Source: Gadus chalcogrammus (taxonomy: Eukaryota; Chordata; Actinopteri; Gadiformes; Gadidae). Taken from it: a stretch of DNA of 64,000 nt. Shown here one piece after another: positions 21,324 through 33,496 of this stretch. Every line of letters begins with the position of its first letter. The stretch's first letter is position 1. The stretch covers positions 2,869,813 to 2,933,812 of the forward strand of contig NC_079412.1 in assembly GCF_026213295.1 (NCBI RefSeq), read 5' to 3'. The notes below the pieces were generated by a model. That model ran no database searches and was not told the origin of the DNA. It saw only the letters and a list, made by a program, of their open reading frames with translations. The translations under genes were made by a program, and so were the position numbers.

Positions 21324-22333
21324 ATACTTCCCGCCTTGAAAGTGGGCCCACAGCCCAAACCGTAAATGCTGACGACATGCCAATTGCATGACTAGATCCA
21401 GGTCCGGCACCGCTACTCAGATAACCAAATCCAGACACGTCGGTCACTAGGTGGCGCTATACCAAGGAATACGCGTTTGGGGCTATAACTCCCACACCGA
21501 ACCTCCCAGAGTCCAAAAACTTGTACACACATATTCACTGGAGTCTGCTGCATCTTTTGGCATAGGCCACGCCCATTTGCGTCTATGAATATTTTTCGCA
21601 AAATTGCGAAAACCGCAAAAAAGTTTTTTCCCTACTCCTCCCACATTTTTTGACCAATCAACACCAAACTTTGCACACGACATCTTCAGACGCACACGCA
21701 AAGAAATTATCGGACAGTTTTTTGATCCGACCGTCGACGACGAAACGGTAGCGTTTTGTATATTGGTATATTAGCTAAATTAGACGTGGAAAATCAAAAA
21801 TCCAGAAAAATCCAAAAGTAGACATCGGAACAAGTCCAAATTTTACAGACATGTTGGTGGTAACCTTAATGTCGTTCAATAAAATTTTCGGAATATTTCG
21901 CCATTAGGGGGCGCAATAAACGAGGAAATTGTATATCTTCTTATTGGCCAAAGGAATGTTCTTCAAACTCAAAGGAAACCATCAAGGGGCAAACCCGAGT
22001 CTATATAAAAAATATGGCCAAGAATTATTAATGTGGGCGGGAGTTATTTGGCAAAGGAAAATTGTCTTTGGAAAATTTCGCCACAAGGGGTCGCAAATAA
22101 ACGACGAAATAATATATCTCCTAACTGGCCAATGGAATGTTCTGAAAACGCGTTTTGGGCTATAACTCCCACACCGAAGCTCCCACAGTCAAAACTTTTA
22201 TATCCACAGATTCACTGGAGTCAGCTGCATCTTTTGGCATACGCTGTTTCTCAATTTTTGAACACATGCTTCGCGTTGTGCCGGCGAAATGCACACTTCT
22301 TGGACCCCTGCATAACTGCTTGCAGTTCTAGTT
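21324..22333 (+). repeat. R25, L1-type monomer, copy of R17
   Basis: Matches R17 at offset 6851 through head, core and tail. The copies part only in the ATT tract after CTAGTT: cassette after R17, the TTTCGTACGCC head after R25. Confidence 0.92.
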
Positions 22334-23122
22334 ATTATTATTATTTCGTACGCCTTAGAAGTGGTACCACAGCCCAAACCGTAAATGGTGCACACGCGCC
22401 AATTGCATGACTAGATCCAGAATCGGCACCGCTACTCAGATTACAAAATCCAGACACGCCGGTCCCTAGGTGGCGCTATACCAAGGAATACGCGTTTGGG
22501 GCTATAACTTCCACACCGAACCTCCCAGAGTCCAAAAACTTGTACACACAGATGCACTGGAGTCTGCTGCATCTTTTGGCCTAGGCCACGCCCATTTGCG
22601 TCCATGAATATTTTTCGCTAAATCGCGAAAACCACAAAACTGTTTTTTCGCTACTCCTCCCACATTTCTCGCCCGATCAACACCAAACTTTGCAGACGAC
22701 ATCTTCAGACGCACACGCAAAGAAATCCTAGACACTTTTTTGATCCGACCTTCGACGACGAAACGGTAGCGTTTTGAATATTTGTTTATTAGCTAAATTA
22801 GACGTGAAAAGTCAAAAATCCGAAGAAATCCAGAATTATACATCGGATCGAGCCCAAATCTTACAGACATGTTGGTGCTAACCTTAATGACGTTCGATAA
22901 AAATATCGGAAAATTTCGCCATTAGGGGGCGCAATAAACAAGGAAATTGTATATCTTCTACAAAATTTCGCCGCGAAAACGCTACTGACTTCTCGCTACT
23001 CGTACCACAGTCAAATCCTTTGTATCCACAGGTACAGGGTAGCGTTTTGAACACATGCTTCGCGTTGTGCCGGCGAAATGCACACTTCTTGGACCCCTGC
23101 ATAACTGCTTGCAGTTCTAGTT
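22334..23122 (+). repeat. R26, S-type monomer with a single 32-bp repeat
   Basis: Head TTTCGTACGCCTTAGAAG, as R14 and R37. The tail has only one 32-bp repeat and lacks a few bases at GCTACTGACTTC. Confidence 0.9.
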
Positions 23123-23135
23123 ATTATTATTATTA

Positions 23136-23162
23136 GGGGTCCAAGCCAACAGGTTGGATCCC
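23136..23162 (+). repeat. 5' hairpin cassette
   Basis: Single copy in TTATTATTATTATTA context, as at 15496. Confidence 0.9.
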
Positions 23163-23189
23163 TATTGTTTTTGTAAGGATTTTTCTTCC

Positions 23190-23995
23190 TATTATTATTA
23201 TTTTTATACTTACCCCCCTAAAAGTGGTACCACAGCCCAAACCGTAAATGGTGCACACACGCCAATTACATGACTAGATCCAGATCTCTTCGGACTACGC
23301 AGACGACAAAATCCAGACATGCCGGCCACTAGGTGGCGCTATACCAAGGAATACGCGTTTGGGGCTATAACTCCCACACCGAACCTCCCACAGTCCAAAA
23401 ACGTGTACACACAGATGCACTGGAGTCTGCTGCATCTTTTGGCCTAGGCCACGCCCATTTGCGTCTATGAATATTTTTCGCTAAATCGCGAAAACCGCAA
23501 AACTGTTTTTTCGCTACTCCTCGCACATTTCTTGACCAATCAACACCAAACTTTGCACACGGCATCTTCAGACGCACACGCAAAGAAATCATATACAGTT
23601 TTTTGATCCGACCTTCGACGACGAAACGGTAGAGTTTTGAATATTCTTTTATTAGCTAAATTAGACGTGGAAAATTAAAAAAACAAAAAATTCCAAAATT
23701 AGACATCGGATCGAGTCCAAATTTTAGACACATGTTGGTGCTAACCTTAATGACCTTCGATAAAAAATTCGGAAAATTTCGCCATTAGGGGGCGCAATAA
23801 ACGAGGAAATTGTATATCTTCTACAAAAATTTCGCCGCGAAAACGCTACACTGACTTCTCGCTACTCCACAGGTTCAGGGTAGCGTTTTGAACACATGCT
23901 TCGCGTTTTTCCGGCGAAATGCACATTTCTTGTCGCGTTGTGCCGGCGAAATGCACACTTCTTGGACCCCTGCATAACTGCTTGCAGTTCTAGTT
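23190..23995 (+). repeat. R27, S-type monomer with 25-bp tail deletion
   Basis: CTACTCC is joined directly to ACAGGTTCAGGG, removing 25 bp between two TCC triplets. The first 32-bp repeat reads GCGTTTTTCCGGCG. Both marks recur in R36 and R43. Confidence 0.92.
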
Positions 23996-24808
23996 ATTCT
24001 TACCCCCCTAAAAGTGGGACCACAGCCCAAACCGTAAATGGTGCCGACACGCGAATCACATGAGTAGATCCAGATCTGTTCGGACTAAGCAGACGACAAA
24101 ATCCAGACGCGCCGGTCACTAGGTGGCGCTATACCAAGGAATACGCGTTTGGGGCTATAACTCCCACACCGAACCTCCCACATTCAAAACCTTGTACACA
24201 CAGATGCACTGGAGTCTGCTGCATCTTTTGGGCTAGGCCACGCCCATTTGCGTCTATGAATATTTTTCGCTAAATCGCGAAAACCGCAAAACAGTTTTTT
24301 CCCTACTCCTCCCACATTTCTTGACCAATCGACACCAAACTTTGCACACGACATCTTCAGACGCACACGCAAAGGAATCGTATACAGTTTTTTGATCCGA
24401 CCTTCGACGACGAAACGGTAGCATTTTGAATATTGGTATATTAGCTAAATTAGACGTGGAAAATCCAAAATACAAAAAAATCCAAAATTAGAAATCGGAT
24501 CGAGTCCAAATTCTACACACATGTTGGTGCTAACCTTAATGACGTTCGATAAAAATTTCGGACAATTTCGCCATTAGAGGGCGCAATAAACGAGGAAATT
24601 GTATATCTTCTACAAAATTTTGCCGCGAAAACGCTACACTGACTTCTCGCTACTCCTACCACAGTCGAATCCTTTGTATCCACAAGTTCAGGGTAGCGTT
24701 TTGAACACATGCTTCGCGTTGTGCCGGCGAAATTCACATTTCTTGTCGCGTTGTGCCGGCGAAATGCACACTTCTTGGACCCCTGCATAACTGCTTGCAG
24801 TTCTAGTT
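23996..24808 (+). repeat. R28, S-type monomer
   Basis: Head CTTACCCCCCTAAAAG. From about 24250 to 24800 it copies R15/R20 (offset 11206 from R15), including ATTAGAGGGCGC, but its CGATCGAGTCC-side bases differ slightly. Confidence 0.92.
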
Positions 24809-25820
24809 ATTATTATTCCCCCCTAGAAGTGGGTCCACAGCCCAAACCGTAAATGGTGCCGACACGCCAATTGCATGACTAGATCCAGGGCCCTGAGTTC
24901 TAAGCAGACGACCAAATCCAGACACGCCGGCCACTAGGTGGCGCTATACCAAGGAAAGACGCGTTTGGGGCTATAACTCCCACACCGAACCTCCCACATT
25001 CAAAACCTTGTACACACAGATTCACTGGAGTCTGCTGCATCTTTTGGTATAGGCCACGCCCATTTGCGTCTATGAATATTTTTCGCTAAATCGCGAAAAC
25101 CGCAAAACTGTTTTTTTCGCTACTCCTCGCACATTTCTTGACCAATCAACACCAAACTTTGCACACGGCATCTTCAGACGCACACGCAAAGAAATCATAT
25201 ACAGTTTTTTGATCCGACCTCCGACAACGAAACGGTAGCATTTTGAATATTTGTTTATTAGCTAAATTAGACGTGGAAAAGCAAAAAATTAAAAAAATAC
25301 CAAAATTAGACTTCGGATCAAGTCCAAATTTTAGACACATGTCGGTGCTGGCCTTATTGGCGTTCAATAAAGAATTCGGAATATTTCGCCATTAGGGGGC
25401 GCAATAAACGAGGAAATTGTATATCTTCTAATTGGCCAAAAGAATGTTCTTCAAACTATAAGGGAACCATCAAGGGGCAAACCCGAGTCTATATAAAAAA
25501 TATGGCCAAGAATTATTAATGTGGGCGGGAGTTAGTTGGCAAAGGAAAATTGTCTTTGGAAAATTTCGCCACAAGGGGGCGCAAATAAACGACGAAATAA
25601 TATATCTCCTAACTGGCCAATGGAATGTTCTGAAAACGCGTTTTAGGCTATAACTCCCACACCGAAGCTCCCACAGTCAAAAACGTTATATCCACAGATT
25701 CACTGGAGTCAGCTGCATCTTTTGGCATACGCCGTTCCTAAATTTCGAACACATGCTTCGCGTTGTGCCGGCGAAATGCACACTTCTTGGACCCCTGCAT
25801 AACTGCTTGCAGTTCTAGTT
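24809..25820 (+). repeat. R29, L1-type monomer
   Basis: Head CCCCCCTAGAAGTGGGTCC with the GGGCCCTGAGTTC block. L1 tail with CTCF-like site 3 intact; intact 3' end. Confidence 0.92.
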
Positions 25821-25821
25821 A

Positions 25822-25848
25822 GGGGTCCAAGCCAACAGGTTGGATCCC
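25822..25848 (+). repeat. 5' hairpin cassette
   Basis: Abuts CTAGTT of R29. Confidence 0.9.
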
Positions 25849-25871
25849 TATTGTTTTTGTAAGGATTTTTC

Positions 25872-26676
25872 CTATTATTATTCTTCCCCCCGTACTTGTT
25901 GGACTACAGCCCAAACCGTAAATGGTGCACACGCGCCAATTGCATGACTAGAACCAGTACCGGCACCGCTACTGAGATAACCAAATCCAGACATGCCGGC
26001 CACTAGGTGGCGCTATACCAAGGAGAAACACGTTTGGGACTATAACTCCCACACCGAACCTCCCAGAGTCCAAAAACTTGTACAAACAGATGCACTGGAG
26101 TCTGCTGCATCTTTTGGCCTAGGCCACGCCCATTTGCGTCCATAATTTTTTTCCGCAAAATCGCAAAAACCGCAAAACTGTTTTTTCGCTACTCCTCCCA
26201 CATTTCTTGACCAATCGACACAAAACTTTGCACACGAGATCTTCAGACGCACACGCAAAGGAATCATATACAGTTTTTTGATCCGACCTTCGACGACGAA
26301 ACGATAGCATTTTGAATATTGGTATATTAGCTAAATTAGACGTGGAAAATTAAAAATCCAAAAAAATCCAAAATTAGACATCGGATCGAGTCCAAATTCT
26401 ACACACATGTTGGTGCTAACCTTAATGACGTTCGATAAAAATTTCGGAAAATTCCGCCATTAGGGGGCGCAATAAACGAGGAAATTGTATATCTTCTACA
26501 AAATTTCGCCGCGAAAACGCTACACTGACTTCTCGCTACTCCTACCACAGTCAAATCCTTTGTATCCACAGGTTCAGGGTAGCGTTTTCAACACATGCTT
26601 CGCGTTGTGCCGGCGAAACGCACATTTCTTGTCGCGTTGTGCCGGCGAAATGCACACTTCTTGGACCCCTGCATAA
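25872..26676 (+). repeat. R30, S-type monomer truncated in the 3' terminus
   Basis: Head CTTCCCCCCGTACTTGTTGG. The end stops at CCCCTGCATAA (26676) and joins TTATACTTCC of R31, so the CTTGGACCCCT repeat is kept but the hairpin and CTAG are lost. Confidence 0.9.
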
Positions 26677-27493
26677 TTATACTTCCTTCCCTAAAAGTGG
26701 GCCCACACCCCAAACCGTAAATGGTGCGGACACGCCAATTGCATGACTAGATCCAAGTCTGTGATGTGTACGCAGACGACAAAATCCGGACACGCCGGTC
26801 ACTAGGTGGCGCTATACCAAGGAATACACGTTTGGGGCTATAACTCCCACACCGAACCTCCCAGAGTCCAAAAACTTGTACACACAGATGCACTGGAGTC
26901 TGCTGCATCTTTTGGCCTAGGCCACGCCCATTTGCGTCGATGAATATTTTTCACTAAATCGCGAAAACCGCAAAACTGTTTTTTCCCTACTCCTCCCACA
27001 TTTCTTGACCAATCGACACCAAACTTTGCACACGACATCTTCAGACGCACACGCAAATAATGCATTAAAGACTTTTTTGATCAGACCTTCGACGACGAAA
27101 CGGTAGCGTTTGGAATATTGGTATATTAGCTAAATTAGACGTGGAAAATCAAAAATATAAAAATATCCAAAAGTAGACATCGGATCGAGTCCTAATTGTA
27201 CACACATGTTGGTGCTAACCTTAATGTCGTTCGATAAAAATTTCGGAAAATTTCGCCATTAGGGGGCGCAATAAACAAGGAAATTGTATATCTTCTACAA
27301 AATTTCGCCGCGAAAACGCTACACTGACTTCTCGCTACTCCTACCACAGTCAAATCCTTTGTATCCACAGGTTCAGGGTAGCGTTTTGAACACATGCTTC
27401 GCGTTGTGCCGGCGAAACGCACATTTCTTGTCGTGTTGTGCCGGCGAAATGCACACTTCTTGGACCCCTGCATAACTGCTTGCAGTTCTAGTT
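26677..27493 (+). repeat. R31, S-type monomer
   Basis: Head ACTTCCTTCCCTAAAAG. Core variant AATAATGCATTAAAGAC in place of the usual AAGGAATCATCAACAG. Intact 3' end. Confidence 0.9.
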
Positions 27494-27494
27494 A

Positions 27495-27521
27495 GGGGTC
27501 CAAGCCAACAGGTTGGATCCC
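27495..27521 (+). repeat. 5' hairpin cassette
   Basis: Abuts CTAGTT of R31; the counterpart at 42345 is preceded by an extra ATT. Confidence 0.9.
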
Positions 27522-27529
27522 TATTGTTT

Positions 27530-28980
27530 TTGTAAGGATTATTCCTATTATTATTATTATTCCAGCACTAAAAGTGTGCCCACAGCCCAAACCGTAAATG
27601 GTGCCGACACGCCAATTGCATGACTAGATCCAGGTCCGTGAGGTGACGGCAAACGACAAAATCCAGACATGCCGGCCACTAGGTGGCGCTATACCAAGGA
27701 ATACGCGTTTGGGGCTATTACTCCCACACCGAACCTCCCAGAGTCCAAAAACTTGTACACACAGATGCACTGGAGTCTGCTGCATCTTTTGGCCTAGGCC
27801 ACGCCCATTTGCGTCTATGAATATTTTTCGCTAAATCACGAAAACCGCAAAACTGTTTTTTCCCTACTCCTCCCACATTTCTTGACCAATCAACACCAAA
27901 CTTTGCACACGACATCTTCAGACGCACACGCAAAGGAATCATCAACAGTTTTTTGATCCGACCTTCGACGACGAAACGGTAGCGTTTTGAATATTGGTAT
28001 ATTAGCTAAATTAGATGTGGAAAATCAAAAATCCAAAAAAATCCAAAATTAGACATCTGATCGAGTCCAAATTCTACACACATGTTGGTGCTAACCTTAT
28101 TGACGTTCGCTAAAAATTTCGGACAATTTCGCCGTTAGGGGGCGCAATAAACGAGAAAATGTTATATCTTCTACAAAATTTCGCCGCGAAAACGCTACAC
28201 TGACTTCTCGCTACTCCTACCAATCAAATCCTTTGTATCCACAGGTTCAGGGTAGCATTTTGAACACATGCTTCACGTTGTGCCGGCGAAATGCACATTT
28301 CTTGTCGCATTGTGCCGGCGAAATGCACACTTCTTGGACCCCTGCATAACTGCTTGCAGTTCTAGTTATTATTATTCCCCCCTAGAAGTGGGTCCACAGC
28401 CCAAACCGTAAATGGTGCCGACACGCCAATTGCATGACTAGATCCAGGGCCCTGAGTTCTAAGCAGACGACAAAATCCAGACACGCCGGCCACTAGGTGG
28501 CGCTATACCAAGGAATACGCGTTTGGGGCTATAACTCCCACACCGAACCTCACAGAGTCCAAAAACTTGTACCCACAGATGCACTGGAGTCTGCTGCATC
28601 ATTTGGCCTAGGCCACGCCCATTTGCGTCTATGAATATTTTTCGCTAAATCGCGAAAACCGCAAAACTGTTTTTTCCCTACTCCTCCCACATTTTTTGAC
28701 CAATCGACACCAAACTTTGCACACGACATCTTCAGACCCACACGCAAAGAAATCATCAACAGTTATTTGATCCGACCTTCGACAACGAAACGGTAGAGTT
28801 TTCAATATTTGTTTATTAGCTAAATTAGACGTGGAACATTTAAAATCCAAAAAAATCCAAAATTAGACATCGGATCGAGTCCAAATTCTACATATATGTT
28901 GGTGCTAACCTTAATGACGTACGATAAAAAATTCGGACAATTTCGCCTTTAGGGGGCGCAATAAACGAGGAAATTGTATA
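27530..28980 (+). repeat. 1.45-kb duplicated block, copy A (offset 14850)
   Basis: R32 plus the first 600 bp of R33 recur at about 42380-43830. The left edge is in the cassette trailer and ATT tract. The right edge is near the TATATCTTCTAATTGGCC junction, where tails are exchanged. Confidence 0.88.
27544..28367 (+). repeat. R32, S-type monomer
   Basis: Head CCAGCACTAAAAGTGTGCC. Tail marks GAGAAAATGTTATATC, TACCAATCAAATCC and CACGTTGTGCC are shared with R41, R46 and R47. Intact 3' end. Confidence 0.92.
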
Positions 28981-29741
28981 TTTTCTAATTGGCCCAAGGA
29001 ATGTTCTTCAAACTATAAGGGAACCATCAAGGGGCAAACCCGAGTCTATATAAAAAATATGGCCAAGAATTATTAATGTGGGCGGGAGTTATTTGGCAAA
29101 GGAAAATTGTCTTTGGAAAATTTCGCCAACAGGGCGGCGCCAAAAAACGACGAAATAATATATCTCCTATTTGGCCAATGGAATGTTCTGAAAACGCGTT
29201 TTAGGCTATAACTCCCACACCGAAGCTCCCACAGTCGAAAACGTTATACGCACAGATTCACTGGAGTCAGCTGCATCTTTTGGCATAGGCCAGGCCCATT
29301 TGCGTCAGTATTTTCTTTATGCAAAATCGCAAAAACAGCTAAACTGCCTTTTCGCTACTCCTCCCACATTTCTTGCCCAATTGACACCAAACTTTGCACA
29401 CGACATCTTCAGACGCACACTACAAGAAATCAGCAAAACTATTTTGATCCGACCATCGTTGACGAAACGGTAGCGTTTTGAATATATGTTTTGCGTTGCA
29501 AATCAGTAAAAACTATTTTGATCCAACCGTCGACGACTAAACGGTAGCGGAAAATGCGTTTGGGGCCGAAACTCCCACACTGAACCTCTCACAGTCAAAA
29601 CCTTTATATCCACAGGTTGTTCACGGTAGCGTTTTGAATACTTGGTTCGCGTTGTGCCGGCGAAATGCACATTTCTTGTCGCGTTGTGCCGGCGAAATGC
29701 ACACTTCTTGGACCCCTGCATAACTGCTTGCAGTTCTAGTT
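28368..29741 (+). repeat. R33, L2-type monomer
   Basis: Head CCCCCCTAGAAGTGGGTCC. Front part shared with R44 (offset 11237) and R48; the back is a full L2 tail like R2. The front/back combination is unique, with a crossover near 28980. Confidence 0.92.
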
Positions 29742-30534
29742 ATTATTATTATTCCCCCCTAGAAGTGGGTCCACAGCCCAAACCGTAAATGGTGCCGACA
29801 CGCCAATTGCATGACTAGATCCAGGGCCCTGAGTTCTAAGCAGACGACCAAATCCAGACACGCCGGCCACTAGGTGGCGCTATACCAAGGAAAGACGCGT
29901 TTGGGGCTATAACTCCCACACCGAACCTCCCACATTCAAAACCTTGTACACACAGATTCACTGGAGTCTGCTGCATCTTTTGGTATAGGCCACGCCCATT
30001 TGCGTCTATGAATATTTTTCGCTAAATCGCGAAAACCGCAAAACTGTTTTTTCGCTACTCCTCCCACATTTCTTGACCAATCAACACCAAACTTTGCACA
30101 CGGCATCTTCAGACGCACACGCAAAGAAATCATATACAGTTTTTTGATCCGACCTTCGACGACGAAACGGTAGAGTTTTGAATATTCTTTTATTAGCTAA
30201 ATTAGACGTGGAAAATCAAAAATCAAAAGAATCAGAAATTAGACATCGGATCAAGTCCAAATTTTGGACACATGTCGGTGCTACCCTTAATGGCGTTCAA
30301 TAAAGAATTCGGAATATTTCGCCATTAGGGGGCGCAATAAACGAGGAAATTGTATATCTTCTAATTGGCCAAAGGAATGTTCTTCAAACTATAAGGGAAC
30401 CATCAAGGGGCAAACCCGAGTCTATATAAAAAATATGGCCAAGAATTAATAATGTAGGCGGGAGTTATTTGGCAAAGGAAAATTGTCTTTGGAAAATTTC
30501 GCCAACAGGGCGGCGCCAAAAAACGACGAAATAA
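29742..30534 (+). repeat. R34, L-type monomer truncated at ATAA
   Basis: Enters an L2-style tail (AACAGGGCGGCGCC) but stops at GACGAAATAA (30534) and joins TTAGGGG of a cassette, losing the second module and 3' end. Confidence 0.9.
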
Positions 30535-30537
30535 TTA

Positions 30538-30667
30538 GGGGTCCAAGCCAACAGGTTGGATCCCTATTGTTTTTGTAAGGATTATTATTAGGGGTCCAAG
30601 CCAACAGGTTGGATCCCTATTGTTTTTGTAAGGATTTTTAGGGGTCCAAGCCAACAGGTTGGATCCC
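30538..30667 (+). repeat. Three tandem 5' hairpin cassettes
   Basis: Hairpins at 30538-30564, 30591-30617 and 30641-30667, periods 53 and 50 bp. The last linker is only TTTTTA. Confidence 0.92.
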
Positions 30668-30693
30668 TATTGTTTTTGTAAGGATTTTTCTTT

Positions 30694-31505
30694 TTATTAT
30701 TCCCCCCTAGAAGTGGGTCCACAGCCCAAACCGTAAATGGTGCCGACACGCCAATTGCATGACTAGATCCAGGGCCCTGAGTTCTAAGCAGACGACAAAA
30801 TCCAGACACGCCGGCCACTAGGTGGCGCTATACCAAGGAAAGACGCGTTTGGGGCTATAACTCCCACACCGAACCTCCCACATTCAAAACCTCGTACATA
30901 CAGATTCACTGGAGTCTGCTGCATCTTTTGGCATAGGCCACGCCCATTTGCGTCTATAATTTTTTTTCGCAAAATCGCGAAAACCGCAAAACTGTTTTTT
31001 CGCTACTCCTCCCACATTTCTTGACCAATCGACACAAAACTTTGCACACGACATCTTCAGACGCACACGCAAAGGAATCATATACAGTTTTTTGATCCGA
31101 CCTTCGACGACGAAACGATAGCATTTGGAATATTGGTATATTAGCTAAATTAGACGTGGAAAATCAAAAATACAAAAAAATCCAAAATTAGACATCGGAT
31201 CGAGTCCAAATTCTACACACATGTTGGTGCTAACCTTAATGACGTTCGATAAAAATTTCGGAAAATTCCGCCATTAGGGGGCGCAATAAACGAGGAAATT
31301 GTATATCTTCTACAAAATTTCGCCGCAAAAACGCTACACTGACTTCTCGCTCCTACCACAGTCAAATCCTTTGTATCCACAGGTTCAGGGTAGCGTTTTC
31401 AACACATGCTTCGCGATGTGCCGGCGAAATGCACATTTCTTGTCGCGTTGTGCCGGCGAAATGCACACTTCTTGGACCCCTGCATAACTGCTTGCAGTTC
31501 TAGTT
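30694..31505 (+). repeat. R35, S-type monomer
   Basis: Head CCCCCCTAGAAGTGGGTCC, core with TCTATAATTTTTTTTCGC, and a short loss at TCTCGCTCCTACC. Intact 3' end. Confidence 0.92.
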
Positions 31506-32234
31506 TTTATACTTACCTCCCTAAAAGTGTGCCCACAGCCCAAACCGTAAATGGTGCAGACATGCCAAATGCATGACTAGATCAAGATCCGTGGCGACTA
31601 CGCAGACGACAAAATCCAGACATGCCGGCCACTAGGTGGCGCTATACCAAGGAATACGCGTTTGGGGCTATAACTCCCACACCGAACCTCCCACAGTCAA
31701 AAACGTTATACCCACAGATGCACTGGAGTCTGCTGCATCTTTTGGGCTAGGCCACGCCCATTTGCGTCCATGAATATTTTTCGCTAAATCGCGAAAACTG
31801 CAAAACAGTTTTTTCCCTACTCCTCCCACATTTCTTGACCAATAAACACCAAACTTTGCACACGACATCTTCAGACGCACACGCAAAGGAATCATCAACA
31901 GTTTTTTTATCCGACCTTCGACGACGAAACGGTAGCGTTTTGAATATTTGTTTATTGGCTACGTTTTACGTCGAAACGCAAAAATTCAAAGAATACCAAA
32001 AGTAGACGTCGGATCAAGTCCAAATTTTAGACACATGTCGGTGCTACCCTTAATGGCGTTCACTAAAGAATTCGGAATATTTCGCCATTAGGGGGCGCAA
32101 TAAACGAGGAAATTGTATATCTTCTACAAAATTTCGCCGCGAAAACGCTACACTGACTTCTCGCTACTCCACAGGTTCAGGGTAGCGTTTTGAACACATG
32201 CTTCGCGTTTTTCCGGCGAAATGCACATTTCTTG
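31506..32234 (+). repeat. R36, S-type monomer with 25-bp deletion, truncated at CTTG
   Basis: Head ACTTACCTCCCTAAAAGTGTG, as R61 (offset 24849). It has the R27 tail deletion and GCGTTTTTCCGGCG, and stops at CACATTTCTTG (CTTG 32231-32234) before TTATTATTAGGGG. Confidence 0.9.
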
Positions 32235-32243
32235 TTATTATTA

Positions 32244-32670
32244 GGGGTCCAAGCCAACAGGTTGGAACCCTATTGTTTTTGTAGTGTTTATTATTTTTAG
32301 GGGTCCAAGCCAACAGGTTGGATCCCTATTGTTTTTGTAAGGATTATTATTAGGGGTCCAAGCCAACAGGTTGGATCCCTATTGTTTTTGTAGGGATTTT
32401 TCTTATTAGGGGTCCAAGCCAACAGGTTGGATCCCTATTGTTTTTGTAAGGATTTTTTTTAGGGGTCCAAGCCAACAGGTTGGATCCCTATTGTTTTTGT
32501 AAGGATTTTTTTTATTATTAGGGGTCCAAGCCAACAGGTTGGATCCCTATTGTTTTTGTAAGGATTTTTTTAGGGGTCCAAGCCAACAGGTTGGAACCCT
32601 ATTGTTTTTGTAAGGATTTTTTTAGGGGTCCAAGCCAACAGGTTGGATCCCTATTGTTTTTGTAAGGATT
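32244..32670 (+). repeat. Cluster of eight tandem 5' hairpin cassettes
   Basis: Hairpins start at 32244, 32300, 32353, 32409, 32462, 32521, 32573 and 32625 (steps 56, 53, 56, 53, 59, 52, 52). The first and seventh read GGTTGGAACCC in the 3' arm, the third has the AGGGATT trailer and the first ends GTAGTGTTTATT. Linkers are T runs or TTA/TTATTA. This is the longest run of solo 5' ends in the window and contains no monomer body. Confidence 0.95.
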
Positions 32671-33496
32671 ATTATTATTATTATTTCGTACGCCTTAGAA
32701 GTGGTACCACAGCCCAAACCGTAAATGGTGCACACGCGCCAATTGCATGACTAGATCCAGAATCGGCACCGCTACTCAGATTACAAAATCCAGACACGCC
32801 GGTCCCTAGGTGGCGCTATACCAAGGAATACGCGTTTGGGGCTATAACTTCCACACCGAACCTCCCAGAGTCCAAAAACTTGTACACACAGATGCACTGG
32901 AGTCTGCTGCATCTTTTGGCCTAGGCCACGCCCATTTGCGTCTATGAATATTTTTCGCTAAATCGCGAAAACCGCAAAACTGTTTTTTCGCTACTCCTCC
33001 CACATTTCTCGCCCGATCAACACCAAACTTTGCACACGACATCTTCAGACGCACACGCAAAGAAATCCTAGACACTTTTTTGATCCGACCTTCGACGACG
33101 AAACGGTAGCGTTTTGAATATTTGTTTATTAGCTAAATTAGACGTGAAAAGTCAAAAATCCGAAGAAATCCAGAATTAGAAATCGGATCGAGCCCAAATT
33201 TTACAGACATGTTGGTGCTAACCTTAATGACGTTCGATAAAAATTTCGGACAATTTCGCCATTAGAGGGCGCAATAAACGAGGAAATTGTATATCTTCTA
33301 CAAAATTTTGCCGCGAAAACGCTACACTGACTTCTCGCTACTCCTACCACAGTCGAATCCTTTGTATCCACAAGTTCAGGGTAGCGTTTTGAACACATGC
33401 TTCGCGTTGTGCCGGCGAAATTCACATTTCTTGTCGCGTTGTGCCGGCGAAATGCACACTTCTTGGACCCCTGCATAACTGCTTGCAGTTCTAGTT
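32671..33496 (+). repeat. R37, S-type monomer
   Basis: Head TTTCGTACGCCTTAGAAG. The core front equals R14/R26, while from about 33200 the tail equals R15/R20/R28 (ATTAGAGGGCGC, GCGAAATTCACA): a recombinant of two S lineages. Confidence 0.92.

Noticed and set aside
32244..32670. CRISPR-like array (eight near-identical repeats at 52-59 bp)
   Set aside because: Spacers are only T or TTA linkers with no unique sequence, repeats continue at monomer junctions elsewhere, and there are no cas genes.
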